Source: Methanomassiliicoccales archaeon LGM-RCC1 (GTDB lineage Archaea; Thermoplasmatota; Thermoplasmata; Methanomassiliicoccales; Methanomethylophilaceae). From it: DNA of 64,000 bases. Positions 40,422-48,951 of the stretch are shown piece by piece. The DNA lies in assembly GCA_030168575.1 (NCBI GenBank), contig CP115555.1, positions 558,001 to 622,000 of the forward strand, in the 5' to 3' direction. Under the pieces are notes generated by a model. That model was not told the origin of the DNA, did not search any database, and saw nothing but the letters and a program-made list of their open reading frames with translations. The translations under genes and the position numbers were made by a program. Numbering within the stretch: the stretch's first letter is position 1; each line of letters opens with the position of its first letter.

Positions 40422-40706
40422 TCACTCCAATAGGGTCTCGACTCTCATCGATCCGAAGTCGGTCAGCTTGTACTTGAACACGACCAAGTCCGCCTTGAAA
40501 CGGGATCCGTCGTCAATGGCTTCCTCGATGACCTCCAGCATTCCTCCGCCTGACAGCTCCATCAGGTAGAACCTCAGGGTGAACTTCCAGTAGTCGTTGT
40601 CGATGCCGTATTCGTTCTGGATCTTGCTTACAGCCTCATAATCCCACATGGGACCGTCCTTGAACGACTTCAGCAGTGCTGACTTGGTAGGCAGGACTTT
40701 GCTCAT
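40422..40706 (-). CDS. 94-residue unknown protein of the dimethylamine operon
   Basis: A 94-residue soluble protein, starting 'MSKVLPTKSALLKSFKDG'. It looks like a small winged-helix-like or alpha/beta unit: helix 7-20, helix 22-36, strand 40-47 ('KFTLRFYLMELSGGG'), helix 52-60 and beta-strands near the end ('LVVFKYKLTDFGSMRV'). GGAGGTG is six bases before the ATG at 40706, one base from the transporter stop. I recognise no family. Its place directly after the transporter suggests a function in dimethylamine uptake or its control. Confidence 0.7.
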   Translation of the reverse strand: MSKVLPTKSALLKSFKDGPMWDYEAVSKIQNEYGIDNDYWKFTLRFYLMELSGGGMLEVIEEAIDDGSRFKADLVVFKYKLTDFGSMRVETLLE

Positions 40707-40707
40707 C

Positions 40708-41763
40708 TCAGGCACCTCCAGTATCACGCATGCTGTCCTCGAGAGAATCGCTCTCCCAGTACATCACGAAGGTTCCGACGACTGCCAATACCACACCGAC
40801 GATAAGGGTCCAGTCGGGGATGATTCCGAGGAACACGAAGAGTGCGACCACGGATACGGGGACATACAGCGAACCGATGGCAAGGGTACGTCCGACTCCG
40901 AGCAGGGGGAATCCCTTGTACTGCATGACGTAGCACATTCCGAGAGTCATTCCGGCCATTCCGACCCAGAACAGGAAGTCTACATTGGAGTATGCCGCGG
41001 AGAACATGGTTCCGAAGTTGTCCATACCGAACAGTGCGATGGTAATGGGGAATACGATGACGAACCATACCAAGGCCTCCATGGAGTACCTGACGACGAC
41101 GCTTGAGTCGGAGTCGGTGACATCCAGTGCCCTGGACACGAAGTTACCTTCGAGTCCCCATCCGATGGCGGACATAATCGCTCCGATGTATCCGATGGCG
41201 GATCCTCCGGAGGAGATCTCCTCTATCATGACCGCAGGGTTGAGGATGACGACTCCTCCCACAACGATCAGGAGCAGACCGAGGATGGTCTTCTTGGAGA
41301 GCTTCTCCTTGTTGACGATCCTTCCGACTATCGCACCGACGACAGTTGACATCAATCCCATCGCAGCGGCGAACTGGGCACCGATGGCTCCGGTAGCGAT
41401 CATGGATCCGAGGATGGCGATAGGTCCGCCGAAGATGCATCCGACGAGGAACCATTTCGTGATCTTGAAGTTGCGGATGGTCCTGACGTAATCCTTCAGC
41501 TTTCCGGTTACTGCGGTCCAAAGGATGAGCAGGATGATGGTGAATAGCAATGCCTGCGTGGCAGATATGATGACCGAGGCCATGATGGTCCAGCTGGACT
41601 CATCCATGGTGACGGGCCCGTCTATGAACGGGGGCACGAACCATGCGAGCTGGAGAGGTACGTATCCGAGTCCCCAGAAAGCTGCGACCAGGAACACCCA
41701 GATGAATCCCCATCTTACACGGTTCTTCTTCGTTTTCTTTGACATTTCAGATAGGTCCGACAT
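40708..41763 (-). CDS. DMT/EamA-family permease, probable methylamine transporter
   Basis: A 351-residue membrane protein with ten hydrophobic segments arranged as two EamA-like halves (residues about 20-170 and 190-335). 'FWGLGYVPLQLAWF', 'GQGAIGAQFAAAMGLMSTVVGAIVGRI'-like and 'EGNFVSRALDVTD' elements fit the drug/metabolite transporter superfamily. The gene lies 42 bases after mtbB, which makes an amine substrate likely; Methanosarcina uses a different (APC-type) permease. The substrate is inferred from context. Confidence 0.82.
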   Translation of the reverse strand: MSDLSEMSKKTKKNRVRWGFIWVFLVAAFWGLGYVPLQLAWFVPPFIDGPVTMDESSWTIMASVIISATQALLFTIILLILWTAVTGKLKDYVRTIRNFKITKWFLVGCIFGGPIAILGSMIATGAIGAQFAAAMGLMSTVVGAIVGRIVNKEKLSKKTILGLLLIVVGGVVILNPAVMIEEISSGGSAIGYIGAIMSAIGWGLEGNFVSRALDVTDSDSSVVVRYSMEALVWFVIVFPITIALFGMDNFGTMFSAAYSNVDFLFWVGMAGMTLGMCYVMQYKGFPLLGVGRTLAIGSLYVPVSVVALFVFLGIIPDWTLIVGVVLAVVGTFVMYWESDSLEDSMRDTGGA

Positions 41764-41805
41764 AGTATCACTTGTTTAAGTTTGGATTCTTTAGCGATAA
41801 TCTGT

Positions 41806-43215
41806 TTACCTGTGAAGTTTCGCGATCTCTCTGAGACGGCTGCAGCTTGCGATCTCGATGCCCAGAATATCCTCGATGTTGAACTTGGCCTCGAGTCCGT
41901 AGGGAAGACCGGCTACTCCGGTGACGACACCGAGACCGTGCTCCTCACGGAATTCCCTCATGAAGCACTCGTCGGTGAGGTTGTTCTCATCGATTCCGAG
42001 CTTGTCCATGACGTACTTCTTGGAATCGGCAACCCTCATCTTGTTGCCCAGCTGGACCCTTGAGACGAGATCTCCTGCTGCACGCATTCCTCCGAGACCT
42101 GCTGCGAAGGTGTGAGCGATAGCTCCTCCGGGATCCCCTACTCCGATCTAAATACCGTCGACGTGGGCGATCTCGACCATACATTTGTCGGCACGGGTGA
42201 TCGCGTCGACCGGAGGCACCTCGTACATAGGCGTTCCGCCGACTCCCATTCCCATGTTGACCTGCAGAGGTACGTTGGATACCCTGGAGCACTCCTTGAT
42301 CATAGTGACCGAGCGTGCTACGTTCCATGCGGTGGACTTTGAAGTGTTGGTGTTGACGACAGGTCCGAATGTTGAAACCCCTGCCTTCTCTGCCAATGCG
42401 ACCTGCTGGTGGGGATACAGTCCTGCGACGACCTTTCCGTCATACTCGCAGACACCGTTGATTCCGAGAACGGTCTCGGCAGACATTCCCATCTGTATCA
42501 ACGCGTTAGGATAGAGCTCGCGCATCTTCTCGACCGCTTCGAGGCATCCTACGAAATCGATGTCCCCTCCGGAAGCGGATGTGTCGAAGTCAAGACCGTC
42601 CATTCCGACGGACATGAGCCTCTCTCCCATGAAGATGATATCATCGCGCATCGCGTCCTTGGCGAGCTGTCCGGCCTCCATGGCTTCGTCGATCTTGAAC
42701 TCCCTCATTAGGTCCGGGGGGTTCCCGAAGGGTCCGGTAGGCTCGTAGTACAGACCGATGTTGGGCATGAACATGTACAGCAACGGCGACACGGTGTTGG
42801 CCAGCGCGTTCTGGCAGTGGACCATCTCTGCTCCGATGACGGGCTTGATGGCCTTGGTGCTGGCATCGAAATAGGCAATCTCACAGACATCCAGCGAGCT
42901 CATGCGCTCGGTCACCTGGACGGCTGCCGTACGGCTCATCTCCAATCCCAATGCGGAGGAACCGCTGTCGGACAGGATCTTCTGCTCTCCTCCGTCGGCG
43001 GAAAGGACGACCTCCTCTCCGGGCTCGACGGAAACGATACGGCTCTTCTCGCACATTATGTCAACAATACGGGAGAGATCATCCTCGGTCAGTGCCGGGA
43101 CCTCTGCACAGTCGACGGCGTTGTGCATTCCGTCCTCGACATCTGCGCGGATCTGCTCCTTGGACATCCACTGGAGACTTCCGTCTCCCATACGCATACG
43201 ATAATCTAGTGTCAT
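41806..43215 (-). CDS. mtbB: dimethylamine methyltransferase MtbB with in-frame amber (pyrrolysine) codon
   Basis: A 469-residue MtbB that moves a methyl group from dimethylamine to the corrinoid protein MtbC. The frame holds one TAG, at 42148-42150 (codon 356), the position of pyrrolysine in Methanosarcina MtbB; the sequence before ('VEIAHVDGI') and after ('IGVGDPGGAIAHTFAAGLGG') continues the family. Read with Pyl the length (469) is normal; read as a stop it would lack the last 114 residues. The start, ATG 43215, is one base after the mtbC stop. Substrate follows from family identity. Confidence 0.95.
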
Positions 43216-43216
43216 C

Positions 43217-43855
43217 TCAATCACTCGCCAATGCTTTGACCTTGGTCGCGGTCTCCGATGCGGACTCTCCGTAGATGTCCGCGCCGATCTTCTCACAATA
43301 TGCCTGAGTTACGGGCGCTCCGCCGACAAGGATGGTGGTTTTGTCGCGGAGGCCCTCGCTCTCCAGCATCTCGATGACAGTCTTCATTCCGGTCATCGTG
43401 GTGGTCATGAGAGCGGACATTCCGCACATCGCGGCTCCGTTCTTGCATTCTTCAACGAAATTCTTCAGGGGTACATCCCTTCCGAGGTCGTGGATGTCGA
43501 ACCCTGCGCACTGAAGCATGGTCGATGTGATCGACTTTCCGATGTCGTGCACATCTCCCTCGACGGTACCCATGACGATGACCGTCTTCTTTCCGGCCTC
43601 TTCCCCGTCCTTCAGTAGGAGAGGGCCCAGCGTCTCCATGGCCTTGTTCATGCCTGCAGCGGCAGAGAGAACGTGGGGCAGGAACAGTTTCCCTCTCTCG
43701 AAGAGGACTCCTACCTCCGACATAGCATCTGCCATGGCGTCTATGATCGCTACAGGGTCCATACCTGCATCGAGCGCAGAATTCATCGCGCTGACGATCT
43801 CAGGTACTTTGCAGCCGACCATTGCGTCATGCAGCTTCTGTACATTTTCGTCCAT
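43217..43855 (-). CDS. mtbC: dimethylamine corrinoid protein MtbC
   Basis: A 212-residue corrinoid protein. Residues 1-85 are the four-helix cap; the cobalamin domain has 'GTVEGDVHDIGKSITSTML' with the axial His at residue 103, 'GMSALMTTTM' and 'ILVGGAPVT'. It carries the methyl group from MtbB to MtbA. GGAGGAATG precedes ATG 43855. It heads the operon; the leader carries a GGGACC/GGTCCC hairpin at about 43870-43886 between promoter and ribosome site. Confidence 0.94.
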   Translation of the reverse strand: MDENVQKLHDAMVGCKVPEIVSAMNSALDAGMDPVAIIDAMADAMSEVGVLFERGKLFLPHVLSAAAGMNKAMETLGPLLLKDGEEAGKKTVIVMGTVEGDVHDIGKSITSTMLQCAGFDIHDLGRDVPLKNFVEECKNGAAMCGMSALMTTTMTGMKTVIEMLESEGLRDKTTILVGGAPVTQAYCEKIGADIYGESASETATKVKALASD

Positions 43856-44143
43856 TGATTCATTCCTCCATGGGACCTTCTCGGTCCCCGTGAAAAATAA
43901 ATTGATTTAGCAATTATATAAATCTTGATAACTCCACAAAAATGATTAGAACACATGAATTTTCATGCCTTATCGGTAAAGTATAATTTACTTAAATTAG
44001 TTTTATTTATAAATATATAGGAAAGTATGTCCATAAATCAAGAATTTGTACTTGTTTTGAAATATTTATCATTTGTTTGAAAAATAATGAGTACTCACGA
44101 TTAAATATGAGTAGTACGATAATTTATTCATAAGGTGAAGTTC
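43856..44143. promoter_or_regulatory. divergent control region of the mtb and mtt operons
   Basis: An AT-rich spacer of 288 bases. On the minus strand a TATA box (TTATATAAT type, near 43912-43921) serves mtbC; its leader forms the hairpin GGGACC-GAGAA-GGTCCC. On the plus strand TTTATTTATAAATATATAG (about 44001-44019) is a probable TATA region for the mttB fusion, leaving a leader of about 100 bases. Between the promoters lies a 14-base palindrome (CATGAA, TT, TTCATG; 43954-43967), a candidate operator. AAGGTG before ATG 44144 is the ribosome site. Confidence 0.6.
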
Positions 44144-46366
44144 ATGAAGAACATCAGAAGCGAAGTATTGACCAAAGAGGAATTGGATCGGATCCATGAG
44201 GCCACGATGAATGTCCTGATGAATCCGGGTCTCCGCGTGGATCATGATGGTGCAAGAGCCCTGCTTAAAGAAAAGGGCTGCATAGTGGACGATGAGACTC
44301 GTGTTGTGAAATTCCCCAGAGAGCTTGTAGAAAAATGCATCGAGTCCACTCCCGACACATTCTTCATGTACGGGCGTGACGGGAAGCACCCTGTCGAGAT
44401 GGTCAGCGACGGTTCGAAGACCAACTATCTGACCTTTGGTGTAGGAACCGAGTACGCCGAATACGTCGGTCCCGGCAAGGTGAATGTCAGAGCAAGCACC
44501 ATGAAGGACCTTGCGAACATCTCGAAGCTCACTAGCGGTCTGGAGAACATAGATTGGATGTGCGCACCTGTTTCCGCCATGGATATGGCGATCGAGACCG
44601 ACAAATGCAGGCCGCTAAGGGAATGGAAGGCGATCTTCACAAACCTTGTCAAACCGCTCATGGCGGATCCCGATCCGAGATACATCAAAGAATATTTCGA
44701 GATGGAGGTCGCCATGTACAACGGTGACCGCGAGAGGGCTCTGAAAGAACCCATCTCCATCATGGGATGCTGTCCTTCAAGTCCGCTCCAGTTGGATGAG
44801 GGATTCGGAATGTTCGCACTCGAGGCACCGAAATACGGATTCCCAATGATGGTCCTAAGTATGGCCATGGGCGCCGCTTCGGCCCCCATCAACATCGCGG
44901 GAACGCTAGTCATCCACAACGCCGAGGTGCTTGCAGGAATCACACTCATCCAGTGCGCCTTCCCCGGAGCTCCCTGCTTCTACGGAAGTTCCACCACCGC
45001 GTTCGATTTCTACAGCAATTCCGCACCCGTCGGATCTCCCGAGCTCGCTCTCATCAGCTCCGGAGTAGCACAGTTGGGAAGATACTACAGAATCCCCACC
45101 GTCGTCGCCGGTACATAGTCTGATGCCAAGAGGTCCAACGCACAGGCCGGTCACGAGAAGACCATCACCGGACTGCTGCCCGCACTCAACGGAGCATCCA
45201 ACATCTACGGTTCCGGAATGCTCTCTCTGGGAATGGACTTCTCCATGGAGCAGCTGGTCATCGACAACGATATCATCGGCATGATGAACTACGCCATGGG
45301 CAGGGGAATCGAGGTCAATGAGGAGACCATCGGATACCAGACCATCGTCGATGTCGGAATAGGTAACAATTTCCTGTCCTGTCCAGACACCCTGTCTCAC
45401 ACCGACAACCCCTCCAGGCCCAGAGTGATCGACCGTAACATGCGTCCCGATTGGGAATCGAACGGATTCAAGGACACGGCAGATTTCGCGCATGAGATCG
45501 TCGTTGACATTCTCGAGAACTTCGAGGTCGAACCTCTGAGCGATTATGCGATCAAGAGGATCGACGAGATCATCGCAGAGGTCGAAGCCAGGATGAAAGA
45601 GGAGGCGGAGGCAGCTCCTGCGGCAGAAGCAGCCACAGAAGTCCCCAAAGAATCGTCAGCCAAAAAGATGAAACCTGCAGCCGAGACCAAGAAGAGGACC
45701 ATCGACGTCTCCCCGGAGAGGCAGAAGGAACTCGAAGAGACAGCATTCAACTGCGTATGCAAGTATGATGTCAACGGATGCAAGAAGGTCTCCCAGGCCG
45801 CCATAGATGAGGGCGCGGACCTCATCAGCCTGATAGACAATGGATACACCAGGGCGATCCAGCACATAGGCGAGCTGTTCGATCAGGAGAAGATCTTCCT
45901 GCCCCATATGATGGCCGCAGCAGGTTCGATGAGCGCAGGTGTCGATATTCTCTCTCCATACCTTGCATCGGATTCAACGGATTCCAAGGGCAACATCGTC
46001 ATGTGCACCATCGAGGGAGACATCCACTCCATCGGCAAGGACATTTGTTCCATCATGCTGAAGGTCGGAGGATACAACGTCATAAACCTCGGTAAGGACG
46101 TCCCCCTTGATACCATAGTCCAGGCTTGCAAGGACAACGATGCGGTCGGAGTCGGAACATCAGCACTCATGACCTCCACCATGGTTGGTCAGAAGACATT
46201 CGAGGAGAAGATCGTGCAGGCCGGGCTCAAGGGCAAATGCCTGACGAATGTCGGTGGCGCACCTGTTAGCCAGCAGTGGGCCGATGACATCGGTGCGGAC
46301 ATATATTCCGAGAGCTCCAACGATATCGTCAGCAAATTTGACAAAGCTCTGTCGGATGCAGATTGA
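44144..46366 (+). CDS. mttB-mttC: trimethylamine methyltransferase-corrinoid protein fusion (MttB-MttC) with in-frame amber codon
   Basis: A 740-residue fusion read through one TAG (45116-45118, codon 325). Residues 1-480 are MttB, which demethylates trimethylamine; the amber codon lies between 'RIPTVVAGT' and 'SDAKRSNAQAGHEKTI', the Pyl site. A linker rich in Ala/Glu/Pro/Lys (about residues 485-525) leads to a complete corrinoid domain: helical cap, 'CTIEGDIHSIGKDICSIMLKV' (axial His 628), 'GVGTSALMTSTM' and 'LTNVGGAPVSQQ'. In Methanosarcina MttB and MttC are separate. ATG 44144 has AAGGTGA upstream; GTG 44135 is a weaker option. No separate mttC is seen nearby. Confidence 0.92.
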
Positions 46367-46375
46367 GGTGATAAG

Positions 46376-47872
46376 ATGGAGAATCTGAAGCTTCAAATCC
46401 TCACGGAGGAAGAGATCAAGAAGATCCATGCATGTTCGCTGGACATCCTGTCGACAGTCGGTGTTTCAGTGGGTGATTCCGAAGCTAGGTCGATATTCAA
46501 GAAAGCTGGATGCTCAGTGGACGAATCCTCGAAAGTGGTCCGCATACCCCCTTCCATCGTGGACGAATGTCTTCATTCTGTTCCTAAGAGCTTTATCCTT
46601 CACGGTCGCGATTCGAAGTTTGATGTAAAGATGGTCGGAGATGGTTCCGTCACCAACTACATCAACCTTGGAATAGGGACGAGAACCGCCATATACAACG
46701 GAGACGGCTCGTATGACATTAGGGATGCGACTTTGAGGGACGAGGCTAACTTTGCCATGGTCCTAGAGAGCTGTGAGAACATCAATTGGTTTACTCAACC
46801 TGCCTCTGCGATGGATCTGATTAATACCAAATGTGCCCGCAGCCTGCATGAAGTGGATGCGATGATGAGTAACTGTGCAAAACCGTTCCTTCCCGATCCA
46901 GATGTCAACTATATCGACACATATTTCGAGATGATCAAGACGGTCTATAGCGGAGATGAGGAAGAGGCCAGGAAGAGGCCTTTTTTCATTATCGGAGGAA
47001 CAACCTCCAGTCCGCTACAGCTCGATGCTCATATGTGTCAATTGTACATCCGTGCATGTAGGAATAGTCTGCCGGTCATGACAATGACCATGGAGATGGC
47101 AGGAACCACTTCACCGATACACCTGGCGGGTACCCTGGTCCTGCATAATTGCGAGGCACTTACGAATGTGGTTCTGGCCCAACTGTGCAGGAAGGGGACA
47201 CCCGTTATCTACGGCACTGCTACTACAGCTTTCGATTTCGTGGACAGCACTGCACCCTTCGGATGTCCCGAAGCTGCTCTTCTGAGTTCTGCACTGGCTC
47301 AGATAGCACAATTCTACGGTCTTCCGAACATCACGACAGGTGGAGGTTCCGATTCCATTCATGTCGATGCACAGGCAGGACACGAGAGCACCCTGACCGC
47401 TATGCTGACCCAATTGGCCGGATCTAACAACGTATTTGGTTCAGGACTAATCGAACTCGGAATGACATTCTCATTGGAGGAACTCGTGCTCAGAGATGAG
47501 ATGATCTCCATGGAGAAGAGGGTTAAACATGGGATAAGGGTCGATGATGAGACACTTTCAGTAGATGCCATCAAAGCAATAGGTATTGCAGGAGACTTCA
47601 TAACACGCCCGGAGACTATAGCAAACTTCGATTCGATGTCCAAGACTTTGACATTCAACAGAAAGATGTATGATGATTGGATCAATTCCGATCCTAGAGA
47701 TGCTCTGGATCGCGCGCATGCAAAGGTGACCGATATCCTCTTTAACTATCAGCCTACCCCTGTTGATTCAGATGTGCGTAAGCAGCTTGATCAGATTATC
47801 ATAAATGCCGATAAGGCAGAAGGTGCAACGGAATCTACACAAAACCTCCTAGATCGTGTTCACCATCTATAA
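46376..47872 (+). CDS. MttB homologue without pyrrolysine (MtgB-like methyltransferase)
   Basis: A 498-residue member of the trimethylamine methyltransferase superfamily, co-linear with the MttB half upstream. At the Pyl position it has Gly (GGT at 47345-47347, codon 324), in 'NITTGGGSDSIHVDAQAGHES'. In other organisms non-Pyl MttB proteins (MtgB and relatives) use glycine betaine, carnitine or other quaternary amines, so a non-trimethylamine substrate is likely. It starts 9 bases past the fusion gene (GAGGTGA, four bases before ATG) and could pass methyl groups to the fused corrinoid domain. Confidence 0.88.
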   Translation: MENLKLQILTEEEIKKIHACSLDILSTVGVSVGDSEARSIFKKAGCSVDESSKVVRIPPSIVDECLHSVPKSFILHGRDSKFDVKMVGDGSVTNYINLGIGTRTAIYNGDGSYDIRDATLRDEANFAMVLESCENINWFTQPASAMDLINTKCARSLHEVDAMMSNCAKPFLPDPDVNYIDTYFEMIKTVYSGDEEEARKRPFFIIGGTTSSPLQLDAHMCQLYIRACRNSLPVMTMTMEMAGTTSPIHLAGTLVLHNCEALTNVVLAQLCRKGTPVIYGTATTAFDFVDSTAPFGCPEAALLSSALAQIAQFYGLPNITTGGGSDSIHVDAQAGHESTLTAMLTQLAGSNNVFGSGLIELGMTFSLEELVLRDEMISMEKRVKHGIRVDDETLSVDAIKAIGIAGDFITRPETIANFDSMSKTLTFNRKMYDDWINSDPRDALDRAHAKVTDILFNYQPTPVDSDVRKQLDQIIINADKAEGATESTQNLLDRVHHL

Positions 47873-47882
47873 ACACCTTAGA

Positions 47883-47914
47883 CCCTCCCAATACTCGCTC
47901 GGGGGAGGGTTTCA
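47883..47914 (+). terminator. hairpin terminator of the mtt operon
   Basis: CCCTCCC (47883-47889) pairs with GGGAGGG (47903-47909), followed by TTTC. Confidence 0.6.
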
Positions 47915-47985
47915 ACCTTGTTTCAATCCTTTGACCGGATGAAGAACGGAGAGTTCTGATCAGGATTCAGTCATTAACCGCCTAA

Positions 47986-48036
47986 AAACATCTTACAGGC
48001 TGGACGATGTTTCCTCCTATTATATGGTCCAGCCTG
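47986..48036. other. potential H-type RNA pseudoknot in the spacer
   Basis: Two long, perfect, interleaved complementary pairs: AAACATC (47986-47992) with GATGTTT (48006-48012), and CAGGCTGGAC (47996-48005) with GTCCAGCCTG (48027-48036). The second stem's first arm lies in the first stem's loop, which is the classic pseudoknot layout, or two mutually exclusive hairpins. The strand is not known: it could be the 3' region of the mtt operon or of the 58-residue gene on the minus strand. The rest of the 47873-48085 spacer shows only the terminator. Confidence 0.45.
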
Positions 48037-48085
48037 GATCTGTTACATTCATTCTGTTTTCACAGACAAATAGAGTAAGAGAAGT

Positions 48086-48262
48086 TCAGTCCTCTTCCTC
48101 TTCGTCGCTGTCCTCGAAGACGGCCTGCTTGTCCCCGTCCTTGGACGGTGCGACATAATCCGGGCTTGCCTCCGGCCTGTCCGAGGGGTACTCCTGCTCG
48201 AAGGTCGATCTGTAGTCCTCGTCGGAGACGAGCTTTCCAGAGGGGAACCTGTAAAGGGTCAT
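48086..48262 (-). CDS. 58-residue acidic small protein
   Basis: A short minus-strand gene of 58 residues: 'MTLYRFPSGKLVSDEDYRST' followed by an acidic, Pro-containing end 'AVFEDSDEEEED'. It has no membrane segment or cysteine. It lies 51 bases after aEF1-beta on the same strand and could be its third operon member. I do not recognise it. The base composition looks like its coding neighbours. Confidence 0.5.
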   Translation of the reverse strand: MTLYRFPSGKLVSDEDYRSTFEQEYPSDRPEASPDYVAPSKDGDKQAVFEDSDEEEED

Positions 48263-48313
48263 GGTATCAAAATGAAAAAGAACAGAGGGGTGACCCTCCG
48301 TGAGATGTTTCTT

Positions 48314-48583
48314 TCAGAGAACTGTGGATGCTACGCACTCGATCTCCGCGATTCCGGGAATTGCACGGAGCGCGTCCTCGAGCTTGCTTCCGATCTCCGA
48401 ATCGGTGTCGTCGATGACGAAACCGGCCGTGATCTTCATGAGACCGAATGCAACAGGGTTGATGCTGGTCTCGGTGATCTGAATACCTGCGGGGATGTAG
48501 CTGGCCAGCTTATCGATGATAGCCTGGAGATCCACTTCCGTTCCCTCGGGCATGAGGTCGTATCCTGCAACAATCTGTCCCAT
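48314..48583 (-). CDS. translation elongation factor 1-beta (aEF1B)
   Basis: An 89-residue archaeal EF-1 beta, the nucleotide-exchange factor for EF-1 alpha. 'IVAGYDLMPEGTEVDLQAIIDKL', 'PVAFGLMKITAGFVIDDTD' and 'ALRAIPGIAEIECVASTVL' are the family's alpha-beta sandwich elements. GAGGTG lies eight bases before ATG. It follows the zinc-ribbon gene by 9 bases, an archaeal gene pair. Confidence 0.93.
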   Translation of the reverse strand: MGQIVAGYDLMPEGTEVDLQAIIDKLASYIPAGIQITETSINPVAFGLMKITAGFVIDDTDSEIGSKLEDALRAIPGIAEIECVASTVL

Positions 48584-48592
48584 TTCAACACC

Positions 48593-48760
48593 TCATGGTC
48601 CGATGAATCCGCATTTCTTGCACTCGTAAGGGACACTCTGGTCGCGGCACTGGTCGCACCTTCCGATCTCGTAGTCCCCGCACTTGGGGCACTTGAAGAA
48701 AGTGTTGCCGTGGCCGATGAGCCTCTTACCGCATGAAGAGCATATTTTGTCAGCTGCCAT
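48593..48760 (-). CDS. zinc-ribbon RNA-binding-like protein
   Basis: A 55-residue protein with eight cysteines in four pairs: 'ICSSCGKRL', 'KCPKCGDYE', 'RCDQCRDQS' and 'ECKKCGFIGP', forming a tandem zinc ribbon of the archaeal type (HVO_2753-like) linked to translation. The ATG at 48760 follows a TATA box (TTTATATAA, minus strand) by about 25-30 bases, so the message is probably leaderless or nearly so; an upstream extension would be non-homologous. It is first in the operon with aEF1-beta. Confidence 0.85.
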   Translation of the reverse strand: MAADKICSSCGKRLIGHGNTFFKCPKCGDYEIGRCDQCRDQSVPYECKKCGFIGP

Positions 48761-48951
48761 GTTCTTTGCGATGATATAACTTATATAAAACACCAATCCT
48801 CGGTATGGGGGCGAAGAGGGGGAGTGGACCCCCTTTTCGGTCATTCTGTTTAGGTGTAGTGAGACAACCCTATCGATACATATATGCTATGGTTTAACAT
48901 TGTTAACATTCTTAGATCAAATGGCGGCCGAGATGTTATGTTTGTGCATTT

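Noticed and set aside
44000-44143. Possible tRNA or pylT-like RNA in the mtb-mtt spacer
   Set aside because: I could not form a cloverleaf; the stretch is AT-rich promoter sequence.
45116-45118. TAG in the mttB gene as evidence of a pseudogene
   Set aside because: The frame goes on with the family sequence, the stop lies exactly at the Pyl position, the downstream paralogue has Gly there, and mtbB shows the same at its own Pyl site.
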